DNA of 64,000 nt, from positions 1 through 64,000 of the forward strand of contig JACKHH010000016.1 of NCBI GenBank assembly GCA_020639095.1, read 5' to 3'. Source of the DNA: Phycisphaerales bacterium (GTDB lineage: Bacteria > Planctomycetota > Phycisphaerae > UBA1845). The position numbers and the translations under genes are program-made. Shown piece after piece: positions 1-6,016 of the stretch; the first letter of the stretch is position 1, and every line of letters begins with the position of its first letter. A model generated the notes under the pieces. It was not told the DNA's origin. It saw nothing but the letters and a program-made list of their open reading frames with translations, and ran no database searches.

Positions 1-50
1 GTTGTTTGTGAACTGCGTGAGACTCTTCTTGGATGGAGTGACTGAGAACC

Positions 51-452
51 GTGGCTCCAGGGTTGGCGCATATTGATGCCGCGACGGATCGAGTGGCGGC
101 AGCGGTTGTTGATGCTGCCTACACGGTGCATCGTGAACTTGGACCCGGGTTGCTGGAACATGTGTATGAGGTGTGCCTGGCGCACGAGTTGACGAAGCGC
201 GGGTTCAGAGTCGAACGGCAAGTTGAGTTGCCGGTCAGCTATGACGGAATTCGTTTCGAAGTTGGTTTCAAACTCGATCTGCTCGTGGATGATCGGGTGA
301 TCGTGGAATTGAAGACGGTCGAGAAAATACTGCCCGTACACCAAGCGCAACTACTGACTTATTTGAAGCTCGCGGATAAGCGATTGGGATTATTGATCAA
401 CTTCAATTCCGCCTTGATCAAAGACGGAATCAAACGAATGGTACAGCGGTAA
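51..452 (+). CDS. GxxExxY family protein
   Basis: A 133-residue protein carrying the motif that names this family: GPGLLEHVYE near residues 31-40 (G-x-x-E-x-x-Y), followed by a VIVELKTVEKI stretch that resembles a PD-(D/E)xK nuclease-type beta strand. The family is widespread in planctomycetes, cyanobacteria and others; its role is not established, although a nuclease-like fold has been suggested from the E-x-K motif. The start is GTG at 51, with a weak GGAG about 14 bases upstream, so the start is uncertain. It lies just before the microcompartment operon on the same strand but has no obvious link with it, and it may mark the left edge of that locus. Confidence 0.85.
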   Translation: MAPGLAHIDAATDRVAAAVVDAAYTVHRELGPGLLEHVYEVCLAHELTKRGFRVERQVELPVSYDGIRFEVGFKLDLLVDDRVIVELKTVEKILPVHQAQLLTYLKLADKRLGLLINFNSALIKDGIKRMVQR

Positions 453-479
453 TTGTGCCAAGGAAAAAACCAAAGTCGT

Positions 480-517
480 CCTTGGCGTCTTAGCGTCTTG
501 GCGGTTCAAAACTCCGT
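480..517 (+). repeat. Short tandem motif after the GxxExxY gene
   Basis: The sequence contains three near copies of a TTGGCGTCT/TAGCGTCTTGGCG unit ending in GGCGGTTCAAAA. From memory, similar cttggcgtcttggcggttc strings follow GxxExxY genes in unrelated bacteria, so gene and repeat may travel together. Only the tandem structure is seen directly here. Confidence 0.45.
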
Positions 518-542
518 GAGACGTTGATGAAAGGTGGCGTTT

Positions 543-1175
543 ATGAGTGATGTGGATCTTCGTTCTTATGTCTTTCTGGACAGCATCCAGCCGCAGTATG
601 CCGCGTTTCTGGGGACCGTGGCGCAGGGATTCCTGCCCGTCGCGGGAATGGCATCCCTGTATGTTGAGATTTCCCCAGGTATCGAAATCAACCGCGTCAC
701 CGACATCGCGCTGAAAAGCACGCACGTTACGCCCGGCATGCAGATCGTCGAACGCGTGTACGGCATGCTGGAGATTCACTCCGATTCACAGGCCGACGTA
801 CGCCAGGCGGGCGAGGCGATCCTCTCCGCGCTCGAACTCACCGAGGAAGACCGCACGAAGCCGCGGATCGCATCGAGCCAGGTCATCCGCCGCGTCGACG
901 ACTACCAGACCCAACTCGTCAACCGCATGCGTCACGGCAACATGATCATCGCCGGGCAGACGCTGTACGTGATGGAGGTGGAACCGGCGGGCTATGCGGC
1001 GCTCGCAGCCAATGAGGCGGAGAAGGCCGCGGAGATCAACATCCTCGAAGTCCGCGTGTTCGGCAGCTTCGGACGTTTGTACCTCGGTGGCGAGGAGCGT
1101 GACGTCGAAGTCGGCCACAAAGCCGCGATCCAGGCAATCGAAGGCGTCACCGGAAAAGAGCCCGGAAAACGCTAG
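543..1175 (+). CDS. BMC-T shell protein, double-stacked trimer type
   Basis: A 210-residue bacterial microcompartment shell protein with two BMC domains. The N-terminal half starts LRSYVFLDSIQPQ and includes LYVEISPGIEINRVTD; the C-terminal half includes AGYAALAANEAEKAAEIN and FGSFGRLYLGG. This layout is that of the CsoS1D-like double-stacked trimers, and the text closely resembles Haliangium ochraceum BMC-T2/T3 as I remember it. Such trimers have a large central pore thought to open and close for big metabolites or cofactors. I chose ATG 543 rather than GTG 534 because AAAGGTGG sits at a proper distance from it. It is the first gene of the shell operon, 99 bases before BMC-H. Confidence 0.92.
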   Translation: MSDVDLRSYVFLDSIQPQYAAFLGTVAQGFLPVAGMASLYVEISPGIEINRVTDIALKSTHVTPGMQIVERVYGMLEIHSDSQADVRQAGEAILSALELTEEDRTKPRIASSQVIRRVDDYQTQLVNRMRHGNMIIAGQTLYVMEVEPAGYAALAANEAEKAAEINILEVRVFGSFGRLYLGGEERDVEVGHKAAIQAIEGVTGKEPGKR

Positions 1176-1196
1176 GTGTTTGGGAAAAACGTAACG

Positions 1197-1230
1197 AGCC
1201 GCGGGCTTCATCCCGCGCGGTCGTACTGAT
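1197..1230. repeat. GC-rich hairpin between BMC-T and BMC-H genes
   Basis: The gap contains GAGCCGCGGGCTTCATCCCGCGCGG, in which GCGGG and CCCGC can pair around CTTCAT. There is no T-run, so a simple intrinsic terminator is unlikely. It belongs to a series of hairpins that fills almost every gap of this operon. Confidence 0.5.
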
Positions 1231-1274
1231 ACGAAATCAATCAAGGAAAAAACCCACGAAGGAGAATACCCGCG

Positions 1275-1574
1275 ATGGCAGAAGCATTGGGCATGATTGA
1301 GTGCCGGAGTTTCCCGGCGGTGGTTGAGGCAGCCGACGCGATGGTGAAGGCCGCGAAGGTCGAACTGGTGTCGTATGAGAAGACCGGTGGCGGTTACGTT
1401 TGCGCGGTTGTACGCGGTGACGTGGCGGCGGTGAAGGCTTCGTGCGACGCGGGTCAGGCGGCGGCATCGCGCGTCGGCGAGGTTGTCGCGGTGCATATCA
1501 TCGCGCGTCCGCACGCGAACGTTGACGCGGTGATTCCGCTGGGACGTATGGAAGCGGCAAAGAAGAAGTCGTAG
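1275..1574 (+). CDS. BMC-H shell protein (hexamer)
   Basis: A 99-residue single BMC-domain (PF00936) protein: LGMIECRSFPAVVEAADAMV at the N-terminus, the pore region EKTGGGYVC near residues 36-44, and RVGEVVAVHIIARPH towards the end. This is the facet-forming hexamer, the bulk component of BMC shells. A very good ribosome site (AAGGAGA) lies upstream of ATG 1275, which fits high expression. The short Lys/Ser-rich C-terminus is usual. It lies between a trimer gene and a pentamer gene and is the only BMC-H in the window, so a single hexamer probably tiles this shell. Confidence 0.95.
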   Translation: MAEALGMIECRSFPAVVEAADAMVKAAKVELVSYEKTGGGYVCAVVRGDVAAVKASCDAGQAAASRVGEVVAVHIIARPHANVDAVIPLGRMEAAKKKS

Positions 1575-1696
1575 TTGCCACCGGCAATTGAGCGCGCGTC
1601 GTGATCCGCGCGGGCGATGTGAAATGCCCGCTCGCAAAGCGTTGCGGCTCGGACTTCGCGGGTTCGCGCCCGCTGATTCAATTGGGAGCTTGGTAC
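1575..1696. repeat. Gap with GC-rich inverted repeats between BMC-H and BMC-P
   Basis: These 122 bases hold several small self-complementary strings (TTGCCACCGGCAA, GGGCGATGTGAAATGCCC and a CAATTGAG ... GATTCAATTG pair). A reading frame runs through them from GTG 1601, but its product before residue 33 does not resemble BMC-P, so I treat this as untranslated spacer. Confidence 0.4.
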
Positions 1697-1996
1697 ATGC
1701 TCTTGGCTAAGGTTGTTGGGACGGTGGTTGCGACGCGCAAGGAGCCCACGCTCGACGGGCTGCGGTTCATGCTGTGCAAGCCCGTCGATGAAACCGGCAA
1801 GGTCGGGTCGAGCTACGTGGTAGCGGCCGACGCGGTCGGCGCCGGTGTTGGTGAAATCGTGATGTTCGCGACGGGCAGTTCGGCACGCCAGACGGTGCAG
1901 ACGAACAACCGGCCTTGTGATGCGGTGATCATGGCGATCGTCGATAACTGGGAGACGGGCGGTGACTTCGTCTACAAGAAAGGCGAGAGCGACTAA
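1697..1996 (+). CDS. BMC-P shell protein (EutN/CcmL pentamer), copy 1
   Basis: A 99-residue EutN/CcmL-family (PF03319) protein that forms the pentameric vertices of the shell. The start LLAKVVGTVVATRKEPTLDG and the motif RFMLCKPVD are typical, as is the later VGAGVGEIVMFATGSSAR stretch. The frame is open from GTG 1601, but only the part from ATG 1697 matches the family, and GGGAG lies about 8 bases upstream of it. It is the first of three divergent pentamer paralogues here; shells of the Haliangium type also have three. Confidence 0.93.
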   Translation: MLLAKVVGTVVATRKEPTLDGLRFMLCKPVDETGKVGSSYVVAADAVGAGVGEIVMFATGSSARQTVQTNNRPCDAVIMAIVDNWETGGDFVYKKGESD

Positions 1997-2002
1997 TGTC
2001 GC

Positions 2003-2125
2003 GATGCTGAATGATGAATGACGAGTGACGAAATTCATCGACTGTTGGTGTTGCTTGTTTAGCCGCGAGCCAACGGCGAGCGCGCGACTGCCGAACGCGC
2101 TCCCCTTCGGGGCGCCGCTAAACAA
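2003..2125. repeat. ATGA-type repeat and GTTTAGC...GCTAAAC repeat
   Basis: Between a pentamer gene and the aldehyde dehydrogenase gene lie first a CTGAATGATGAATGACGAG string, then a GC-rich inverted element (TTTAGCCGCGAGCC ... GGGGCGCCGCTAAAC, about 2060-2125) with an internal CCCCTTCGGGG hairpin. A related half element with GCTCGCCGCTAAAC occurs near 10559-10587. Both are dispersed intergenic repeats. Confidence 0.6.
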
Positions 2126-2145
2126 CGTCACGCGGGATTGTGCTT

Positions 2146-3588
2146 ATGACGCAGCTATCTGATCAACAGATTGACGCGATTGCCATGCAGGTGCTTGGGC
2201 GCTTGAGCGGTGGTGCGATCGGGCCGCGACCTGCGCCTGCGCAGGATGATTTCGGGCGCGAGGTGTTGGGCGTTTTTGCGGAACTCGACTCTGCCGTTTC
2301 CGCGGCGGAGAAGGCTTTTCTCGCACTCGACAAACTGCCATTGGCAACGCGCGACGCGATCATCGCGAACATTCGCCGCCGCATGATGGAAAACGCGGAG
2401 TTGCTCGCGTCGGAGGCGCATCGCGAGACCGGCCTGGGCCGCTACGAAGACAAGGTCATCAAGAACAAGCTGGTGACGAACAAGACGCCGGGCAGCGAGG
2501 TGCTGCGCGCGGAAGCCCAGTCGGGTGATCGCGGGTTGTCGCTGTTCGAGCGGGCTGCGTTCGGCGTCATCGCATCGATCACGCCGACGACCAACCCGAC
2601 CTCGACGATCATCTGCAATACGATCGGCATGGTGGCGGCGGGGAATACGGTGGTGTTCAACGTTCACCCGAACGCGCGAGGCTGCTCGATCAAATGCATC
2701 GATTTGCTCAACCGCGCGATCATCGAAGCCGGTGGTCCGCCGAATGTCGTCACCACCCTTTCGCACCCCACCGTTGAAACGGCACAGGCGCTGATGGTGC
2801 ATCCGGGTGTCCGGCTGCTGGTGGTGACGGGCGGCGCGGGCGTGGTGAAGGTGGCGATGAAGAGCGGCAAGCGGGCGATCTGCGCGGGCCCGGGCAATCC
2901 GCCCATCGTCGTCGACGAAACCGCGGACATCGACCAAGCCGGTCGCGACGTCGTGCTCGGGGCGTCCTTCGACAACAACATCATCTGCACGGATGAGAAG
3001 GAGACGTTTGTCGTATCGAGCGTCGCGGACAAACTGCTCGCGTCGATGCGGGCGAACGGCGCGGTCGTGCTCACGCAATCGCAGACGAAGCAACTGGAAA
3101 ACCTGATCTTCACCGAGATGCACGGACCGCGAAAAGCCGCAGCGATCAATCGCGATCTGATCGGCAAAAACGCGGGCGTGATCCTTCAGAAAATCGGCAT
3201 GAACGTGCCGGAGGACCTGCGACTCGGCGTCATCGATGTGGGCGTGAATCACCCGCTGGTGTGGACCGAGCAGATGATGCCGATCATGCCCGTGGCGCGC
3301 GTGTCGAACTGCGACGAAGCGATCGACCTCGCGGTTGAAGCGGAAGGTGGCAGGCGACACACAGCCGTCATGCACTCGCGAAACATCAGCAAGCTTTCAC
3401 GGATGGCCCGGCTGATCAACTGTAGTATTTTTGTGAAGAACGGCCCGTGCTACGCGGGACTCGGTGAAGGCGGCGAAGGGTATACGTCGTTTTCGATCGC
3501 GAGCCCGACGGGCGAGGGCATGACCGATCCGCGAACGTTTTCGCGCTTGCGACGCTGCGTGCTGGTGGATCACTTTAGGATCGTTTAA
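2146..3588 (+). CDS. CoA-acylating aldehyde dehydrogenase (PduP/EutE type), BMC core enzyme
   Basis: A 480-residue aldehyde dehydrogenase of the BMC class that oxidises an aldehyde with NAD+ and CoA to an acyl-CoA. Family marks are SITPTTNPTSTIICNTIG, the nucleotide-fold VVTGGAGVVK, CAGPGNPPIVVDE and the catalytic Cys (about residue 281) in NNIICTDEKE. The first 20 residues (LSDQQIDAIAMQVLGRL) form a predicted amphipathic helix joined by a Gly/Pro-rich linker to the body, which is the usual form of an encapsulation peptide. GTG 2140 is an alternative start. With the aldolase downstream, the likely substrate is lactaldehyde, as inferred for PVM-type compartments. Confidence 0.93.
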   Translation: MTQLSDQQIDAIAMQVLGRLSGGAIGPRPAPAQDDFGREVLGVFAELDSAVSAAEKAFLALDKLPLATRDAIIANIRRRMMENAELLASEAHRETGLGRYEDKVIKNKLVTNKTPGSEVLRAEAQSGDRGLSLFERAAFGVIASITPTTNPTSTIICNTIGMVAAGNTVVFNVHPNARGCSIKCIDLLNRAIIEAGGPPNVVTTLSHPTVETAQALMVHPGVRLLVVTGGAGVVKVAMKSGKRAICAGPGNPPIVVDETADIDQAGRDVVLGASFDNNIICTDEKETFVVSSVADKLLASMRANGAVVLTQSQTKQLENLIFTEMHGPRKAAAINRDLIGKNAGVILQKIGMNVPEDLRLGVIDVGVNHPLVWTEQMMPIMPVARVSNCDEAIDLAVEAEGGRRHTAVMHSRNISKLSRMARLINCSIFVKNGPCYAGLGEGGEGYTSFSIASPTGEGMTDPRTFSRLRRCVLVDHFRIV

Positions 3589-3593
3589 ACGGC

Positions 3594-3672
3594 AATGATG
3601 AATGATGGATGATGGATGCAATTGGCGGAAGCGTCGCCCCGAGAACCACATCCATAACTCATCATTCAGCAT
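3594..3672. repeat. AATGATGAATG / CATCATTCAGC inverted repeat
   Basis: The gap after the dehydrogenase gene contains AATGATGAATGATGGATG and, about 45 bases on, ACTCATCATTCAGCATT, so the two arms can fold into an imperfect hairpin. The same repeat type occurs at about 2010, 5285, 51290 and 57590. Confidence 0.65.
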
Positions 3673-3717
3673 TTGAAAAAGCCCGGCGTTCAGGACGTTG
3701 ACGACGCACAAGAACCC

Positions 3718-4296
3718 ATGCTTTCCTCCTCTCCTGCCATTTCGCTTCTTGAGTTTTCCAGTGTAGCGGCTGGCACGTTTGCCGTTGACGCCATGGTCAA
3801 GCAGGCGGAGGTTTCACTGCTGCGTGCGGGCACGGTTCAGCCGGGCAAGTACCTGGTGTTGATCGCGGGCACCGAAGCTGACGTGAAGATTTCGCATCAG
3901 GCGGGCATCGCGGCATCGAGCGGTGCGCTGTGCGATGAGATTTATCTGGCTGCTCCGCATGAGCAGCTTGTTGCGGCGGTCGACGGCAAGCGGCAGGCGA
4001 CGGCGGACGATTCGCTTGCGGTGCTGGAAACGTCGCATGTGGCTGCGATTCTGCGCGGCACCGATGCGGCGCTCAAGGGCTCGCTGGTGACGCTGGTTGA
4101 ACTGCGCATGGGCGACGGGCTTGGCGGTAAGGGCGTGGCTACGCTCACGGGTGAACGCGGCGACGTGGAAGCGGCGATCGAGTATGCGCAGGCGGCACTG
4201 GCGGGTCGTGACGGGACGCTTTGCCACAGTATTGTCTCGCGGATTGACGAGGCGCTGGCTAAGCGGATTGCGGAGACGTCTTCGTTTAGTGGGTGA
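3718..4296 (+). CDS. BMC-T shell protein, single-layer trimer type
   Basis: A 192-residue protein with two tandem BMC domains: ISLLEFSSVAAGTFAVDAMV in the first and DDSLAVLETSHVAAILRGTD opening the second. The arrangement and the SSGALCDEIYLAAPHEQLV region resemble Haliangium BMC-T1 (HO_5812) as I remember it. No Fe-S-binding Cys is seen at the pore, so a PduT-like role is not supported. Upstream in-frame codons reach TTG 3673, but that part lies in a repeat; ATG 3718 directly precedes the conserved region, although no good ribosome site is visible. It probably fills some facets and gives a pore different from that of the double-stacked trimer. Confidence 0.9.
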   Translation: MLSSSPAISLLEFSSVAAGTFAVDAMVKQAEVSLLRAGTVQPGKYLVLIAGTEADVKISHQAGIAASSGALCDEIYLAAPHEQLVAAVDGKRQATADDSLAVLETSHVAAILRGTDAALKGSLVTLVELRMGDGLGGKGVATLTGERGDVEAAIEYAQAALAGRDGTLCHSIVSRIDEALAKRIAETSSFSG

Positions 4297-4350
4297 ATCT
4301 GCTGGCTCTTTTCTTGAGCGCAACTTTGCGCTGGAGATACGTCATACATC

Positions 4351-4377
4351 GTCCGCTTCCTTACAGGCGCGGCTCGG
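4351..4377 (-). repeat. Dispersed repeat A (GAGCCGCG type), minus orientation
   Basis: GTCCGCTTCCTTACAGGCGC followed by GGCTCGG; the reverse complement matches the family CCGAGCCGCGACTGTNAGGG found at 4684, 18010, 27580, 52261 and 52375. With the copy at 4684 it brackets the pentamer gene between them. A further small palindrome, GGAGGCTGCGCCTCC, follows at 4383-4397. Confidence 0.8.
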
Positions 4378-4413
4378 TTTTTGGAGGCTGCGCCTCCGAT
4401 TTGGGAGATAAGT

Positions 4414-4683
4414 GTGCTGCTGGGTCGAGTGACTGGAACGGTGACGCCTTGCGTGGTGTATGAAGGCCTCACGGGTGTGCCGATGCTGCTGGTTCAGCCG
4501 CTGTCGACCGCACGCGAGCCGGTGGGCTCGTGCATCGTGTGTTGCGATTCCACGCGCATGGCTGGGCCCGGCGAGTTGGTCTATTACGAAGGCGGGCGCG
4601 AGGCCGCGATGGCGCTCGATGAGACGTTCGTACCGGTGGATCACACGATCATCGGCATCGTCGACGACGTACACGTGGAGTAA
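4414..4683 (+). CDS. BMC-P shell protein (EutN/CcmL pentamer), copy 2
   Basis: An 89-residue EutN/CcmL-family protein. It begins VLLGRVTGTVTPCVVYEGL and continues PMLLVQPLSTAREPVGSCIV, the usual start of the pentamer fold, and ends TIIGIVDDVHVE. I chose GTG 4414 because GGGAGATA sits 6-7 bases upstream; the earlier TTG 4381 would add a stretch encoded by a palindromic repeat. The protein is one of three pentamers. The gene is bracketed by two inverted copies of dispersed repeat A, the downstream one abutting its stop codon. Confidence 0.9.
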   Translation: MLLGRVTGTVTPCVVYEGLTGVPMLLVQPLSTAREPVGSCIVCCDSTRMAGPGELVYYEGGREAAMALDETFVPVDHTIIGIVDDVHVE

Positions 4684-4712
4684 TCCGAGCCGCGACTGTC
4701 AGGGAGCGGACG
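4684..4712 (+). repeat. Dispersed repeat A, plus orientation
   Basis: TCCGAGCCGCGACTGTCAGG followed by GAGCGGACG, beginning one base after the TAA of the pentamer gene. It is inverted relative to the copy at 4351-4377. Confidence 0.85.
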
Positions 4713-4770
4713 ATGACGAGATGGCTGCGAACGTGTGACGCCGGGAGAGGAAGGACGCCGTCACTCTACC

Positions 4771-4877
4771 CCGACCGGCTGGAAAGCCGGTCCCACATTG
4801 AACGTCCCGACCGGCTGCGAAGGCCGGTCCCACATTGAACGTCCCGACCGGCTGCGAAAGCCGGTCCCACATTAAAC
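4771..4877. repeat. Three tandem 36-37-base units with internal palindrome (repeat B)
   Basis: Three head-to-tail units of about 36-37 bases, each containing GACCGGCTG.(A/G)A(A/G)GCCGGTC followed by CCACATT(G/A)AAC. Each unit can form its own hairpin. The same palindrome returns at 20243-20340. Units touch directly with no variable spacers, so it is not a CRISPR array. Confidence 0.85.
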
Positions 4878-4914
4878 GGGGTCGTCTGCCCCACATGGTA
4901 AATCAGGAGCAACC

Positions 4915-5187
4915 GTGTTTCTGGGAATCGTAAAAGGCGAGATCGTTTCCACCATCAACCATCCGTTCTATGACGGGCGGCGGATGCTGGTTTGCGATCG
5001 CATCGACGAGCACGGCAAGCCAAGCGGTGGATACATCATCGCGGTTGCAGCCGTCGATGCCGGTGTGGGTCAGCGCGTACTGATTCTGGACGAAGGAAAC
5101 GGTGCTCGGCAGGTGCTTGCGAATTCTTCGGGCCCGGTGCGATCGGTGGTCGTCGGGATCGTTGACGCGGTGGAGGTTGAGACCTAG
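4915..5187 (+). CDS. BMC-P shell protein (EutN/CcmL pentamer), copy 3
   Basis: A 90-residue EutN/CcmL-family protein: start FLGIVKGEIVSTINHPFYDG, then LVCDRIDEHGKPSGGYIIAV, VDAGVGQRVLILDEGNGARQ and VVVGIVDAVEVE, all in the order usual for this family. The start is GTG 4915 with a good AGGAG 5-6 bases before it. It is the last shell gene before the aldolase and completes a set of three distinct pentamers. Confidence 0.93.
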   Translation: MFLGIVKGEIVSTINHPFYDGRRMLVCDRIDEHGKPSGGYIIAVAAVDAGVGQRVLILDEGNGARQVLANSSGPVRSVVVGIVDAVEVET

Positions 5188-5277
5188 TCAAGCGCTGCGT
5201 TGATGTGCGGCGTGGTTTTGAGGGGTTGGCTGCGCAGGCTGAAACCCGCGACGCATTGGCGTTCGCTGAGTTGGTAC

Positions 5278-5310
5278 CCGCATTCGACATTCATCATTGA
5301 GCATTATCCT
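5278..5310. repeat. CATTCATCATTGAGCATT repeat before the aldolase gene
   Basis: ATTCGACATTCATCATTGAG and then CATTATCC lie directly upstream of the aldolase start. It is a half copy of the ATGA-type repeat and replaces what would normally be a ribosome-binding site; no clear AGGAG is seen before ATG 5313. Confidence 0.55.
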
Positions 5311-5312
5311 CC

Positions 5313-5999
5313 ATGGAATGGCAACTGCGTAAGGAGATCGTTGAAGTCGGGCGGGAGGTGCATGCGCGCGGGCTGGTGGCGGCTTCGGATGGGAACATCA
5401 GTGCTCGGCTTGGGCGCGATCGGGTGTTGATTACGCCAAGCGGGATTTCGCTGGGCCGGCTGCGGCCTGCCGACATGGTGGTCATCGACCACAGCGGCCG
5501 GAAGCTGACCGGGGACAACAAGCAGTCGTCGGAGTATCGCCTGCATCTCGCGGTGTATGCCGAGCGGGCCGACGTGTCGGCCATTGTGCACGCGCATCCG
5601 CCGATCGCGAACGGATTCACCTTCGCAGGTCAGCCGCTGGAGGCGTGCGTGGTGCCCGAGGTGGTCGCGACGCTGGGGAATATCCCAACGACGGAGTACG
5701 CGACGCCGTCGACGCAGGAGGGCGCAGACGTCATCCGGCCTTGGATTCGTGAGCACGACGCGGTGATGCTTCAGCGACACGGCAGCGTCACGGTCGGCAA
5801 GACGGTGCGCGACGCCTATTCCAAGTTGGAAAAGCTGGAACATACCGCACAGGTGCTGCTGGTCGCGCGGCAACTCGGCCACGTTCAGCCGTTATCGCCG
5901 GACGAGGTGGCGAAACTCGCCGGCCTGCGCGAGTCGCTGGGCATCGGCCCGGGTGCGGATGTTTACCGATCCTGCGATCGATCTCGACGATCTGAGTAA
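5313..5999 (+). CDS. Class II aldolase (fuculose-/rhamnulose-1-phosphate aldolase type), BMC-associated
   Basis: A 228-residue zinc aldolase of the class II aldolase/adducin family. It keeps the FucA pattern at nearly the same numbers: catalytic Glu74 in QSSEYRLH, zinc ligands His93 and His95 in VHAHPP, and His156 in LQRHGS; the SDGNISARL and LITPSG motifs near the N-terminus are also present. It would split a deoxyketose-1-phosphate into DHAP and lactaldehyde, the substrate of the BMC aldehyde dehydrogenase. It lies at the 3' end of the shell operon, as in PVM-like loci. Fuculose or rhamnulose phosphate cannot be told apart from sequence alone. Confidence 0.9.
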   Translation: MEWQLRKEIVEVGREVHARGLVAASDGNISARLGRDRVLITPSGISLGRLRPADMVVIDHSGRKLTGDNKQSSEYRLHLAVYAERADVSAIVHAHPPIANGFTFAGQPLEACVVPEVVATLGNIPTTEYATPSTQEGADVIRPWIREHDAVMLQRHGSVTVGKTVRDAYSKLEKLEHTAQVLLVARQLGHVQPLSPDEVAKLAGLRESLGIGPGADVYRSCDRSRRSE

Positions 6000-6016
6000 A
6001 GTCGGATTCCCGATAC

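Noticed and set aside
1601..1696. N-terminal extension of BMC-P copy 1
   Set aside because: The 32 extra codons do not match the family, lie in hairpin repeats, and a good ribosome site precedes ATG 1697.
2155..3375. 406-codon open frame on the minus strand
   Set aside because: It lies wholly inside the aldehyde dehydrogenase gene and is His/Arg-rich, the usual shadow of a high-GC gene.
4771..4877. Possible CRISPR array
   Set aside because: The units of about 36-37 bases are directly joined without variable spacers and no cas gene is present; each unit is a hairpin repeat.
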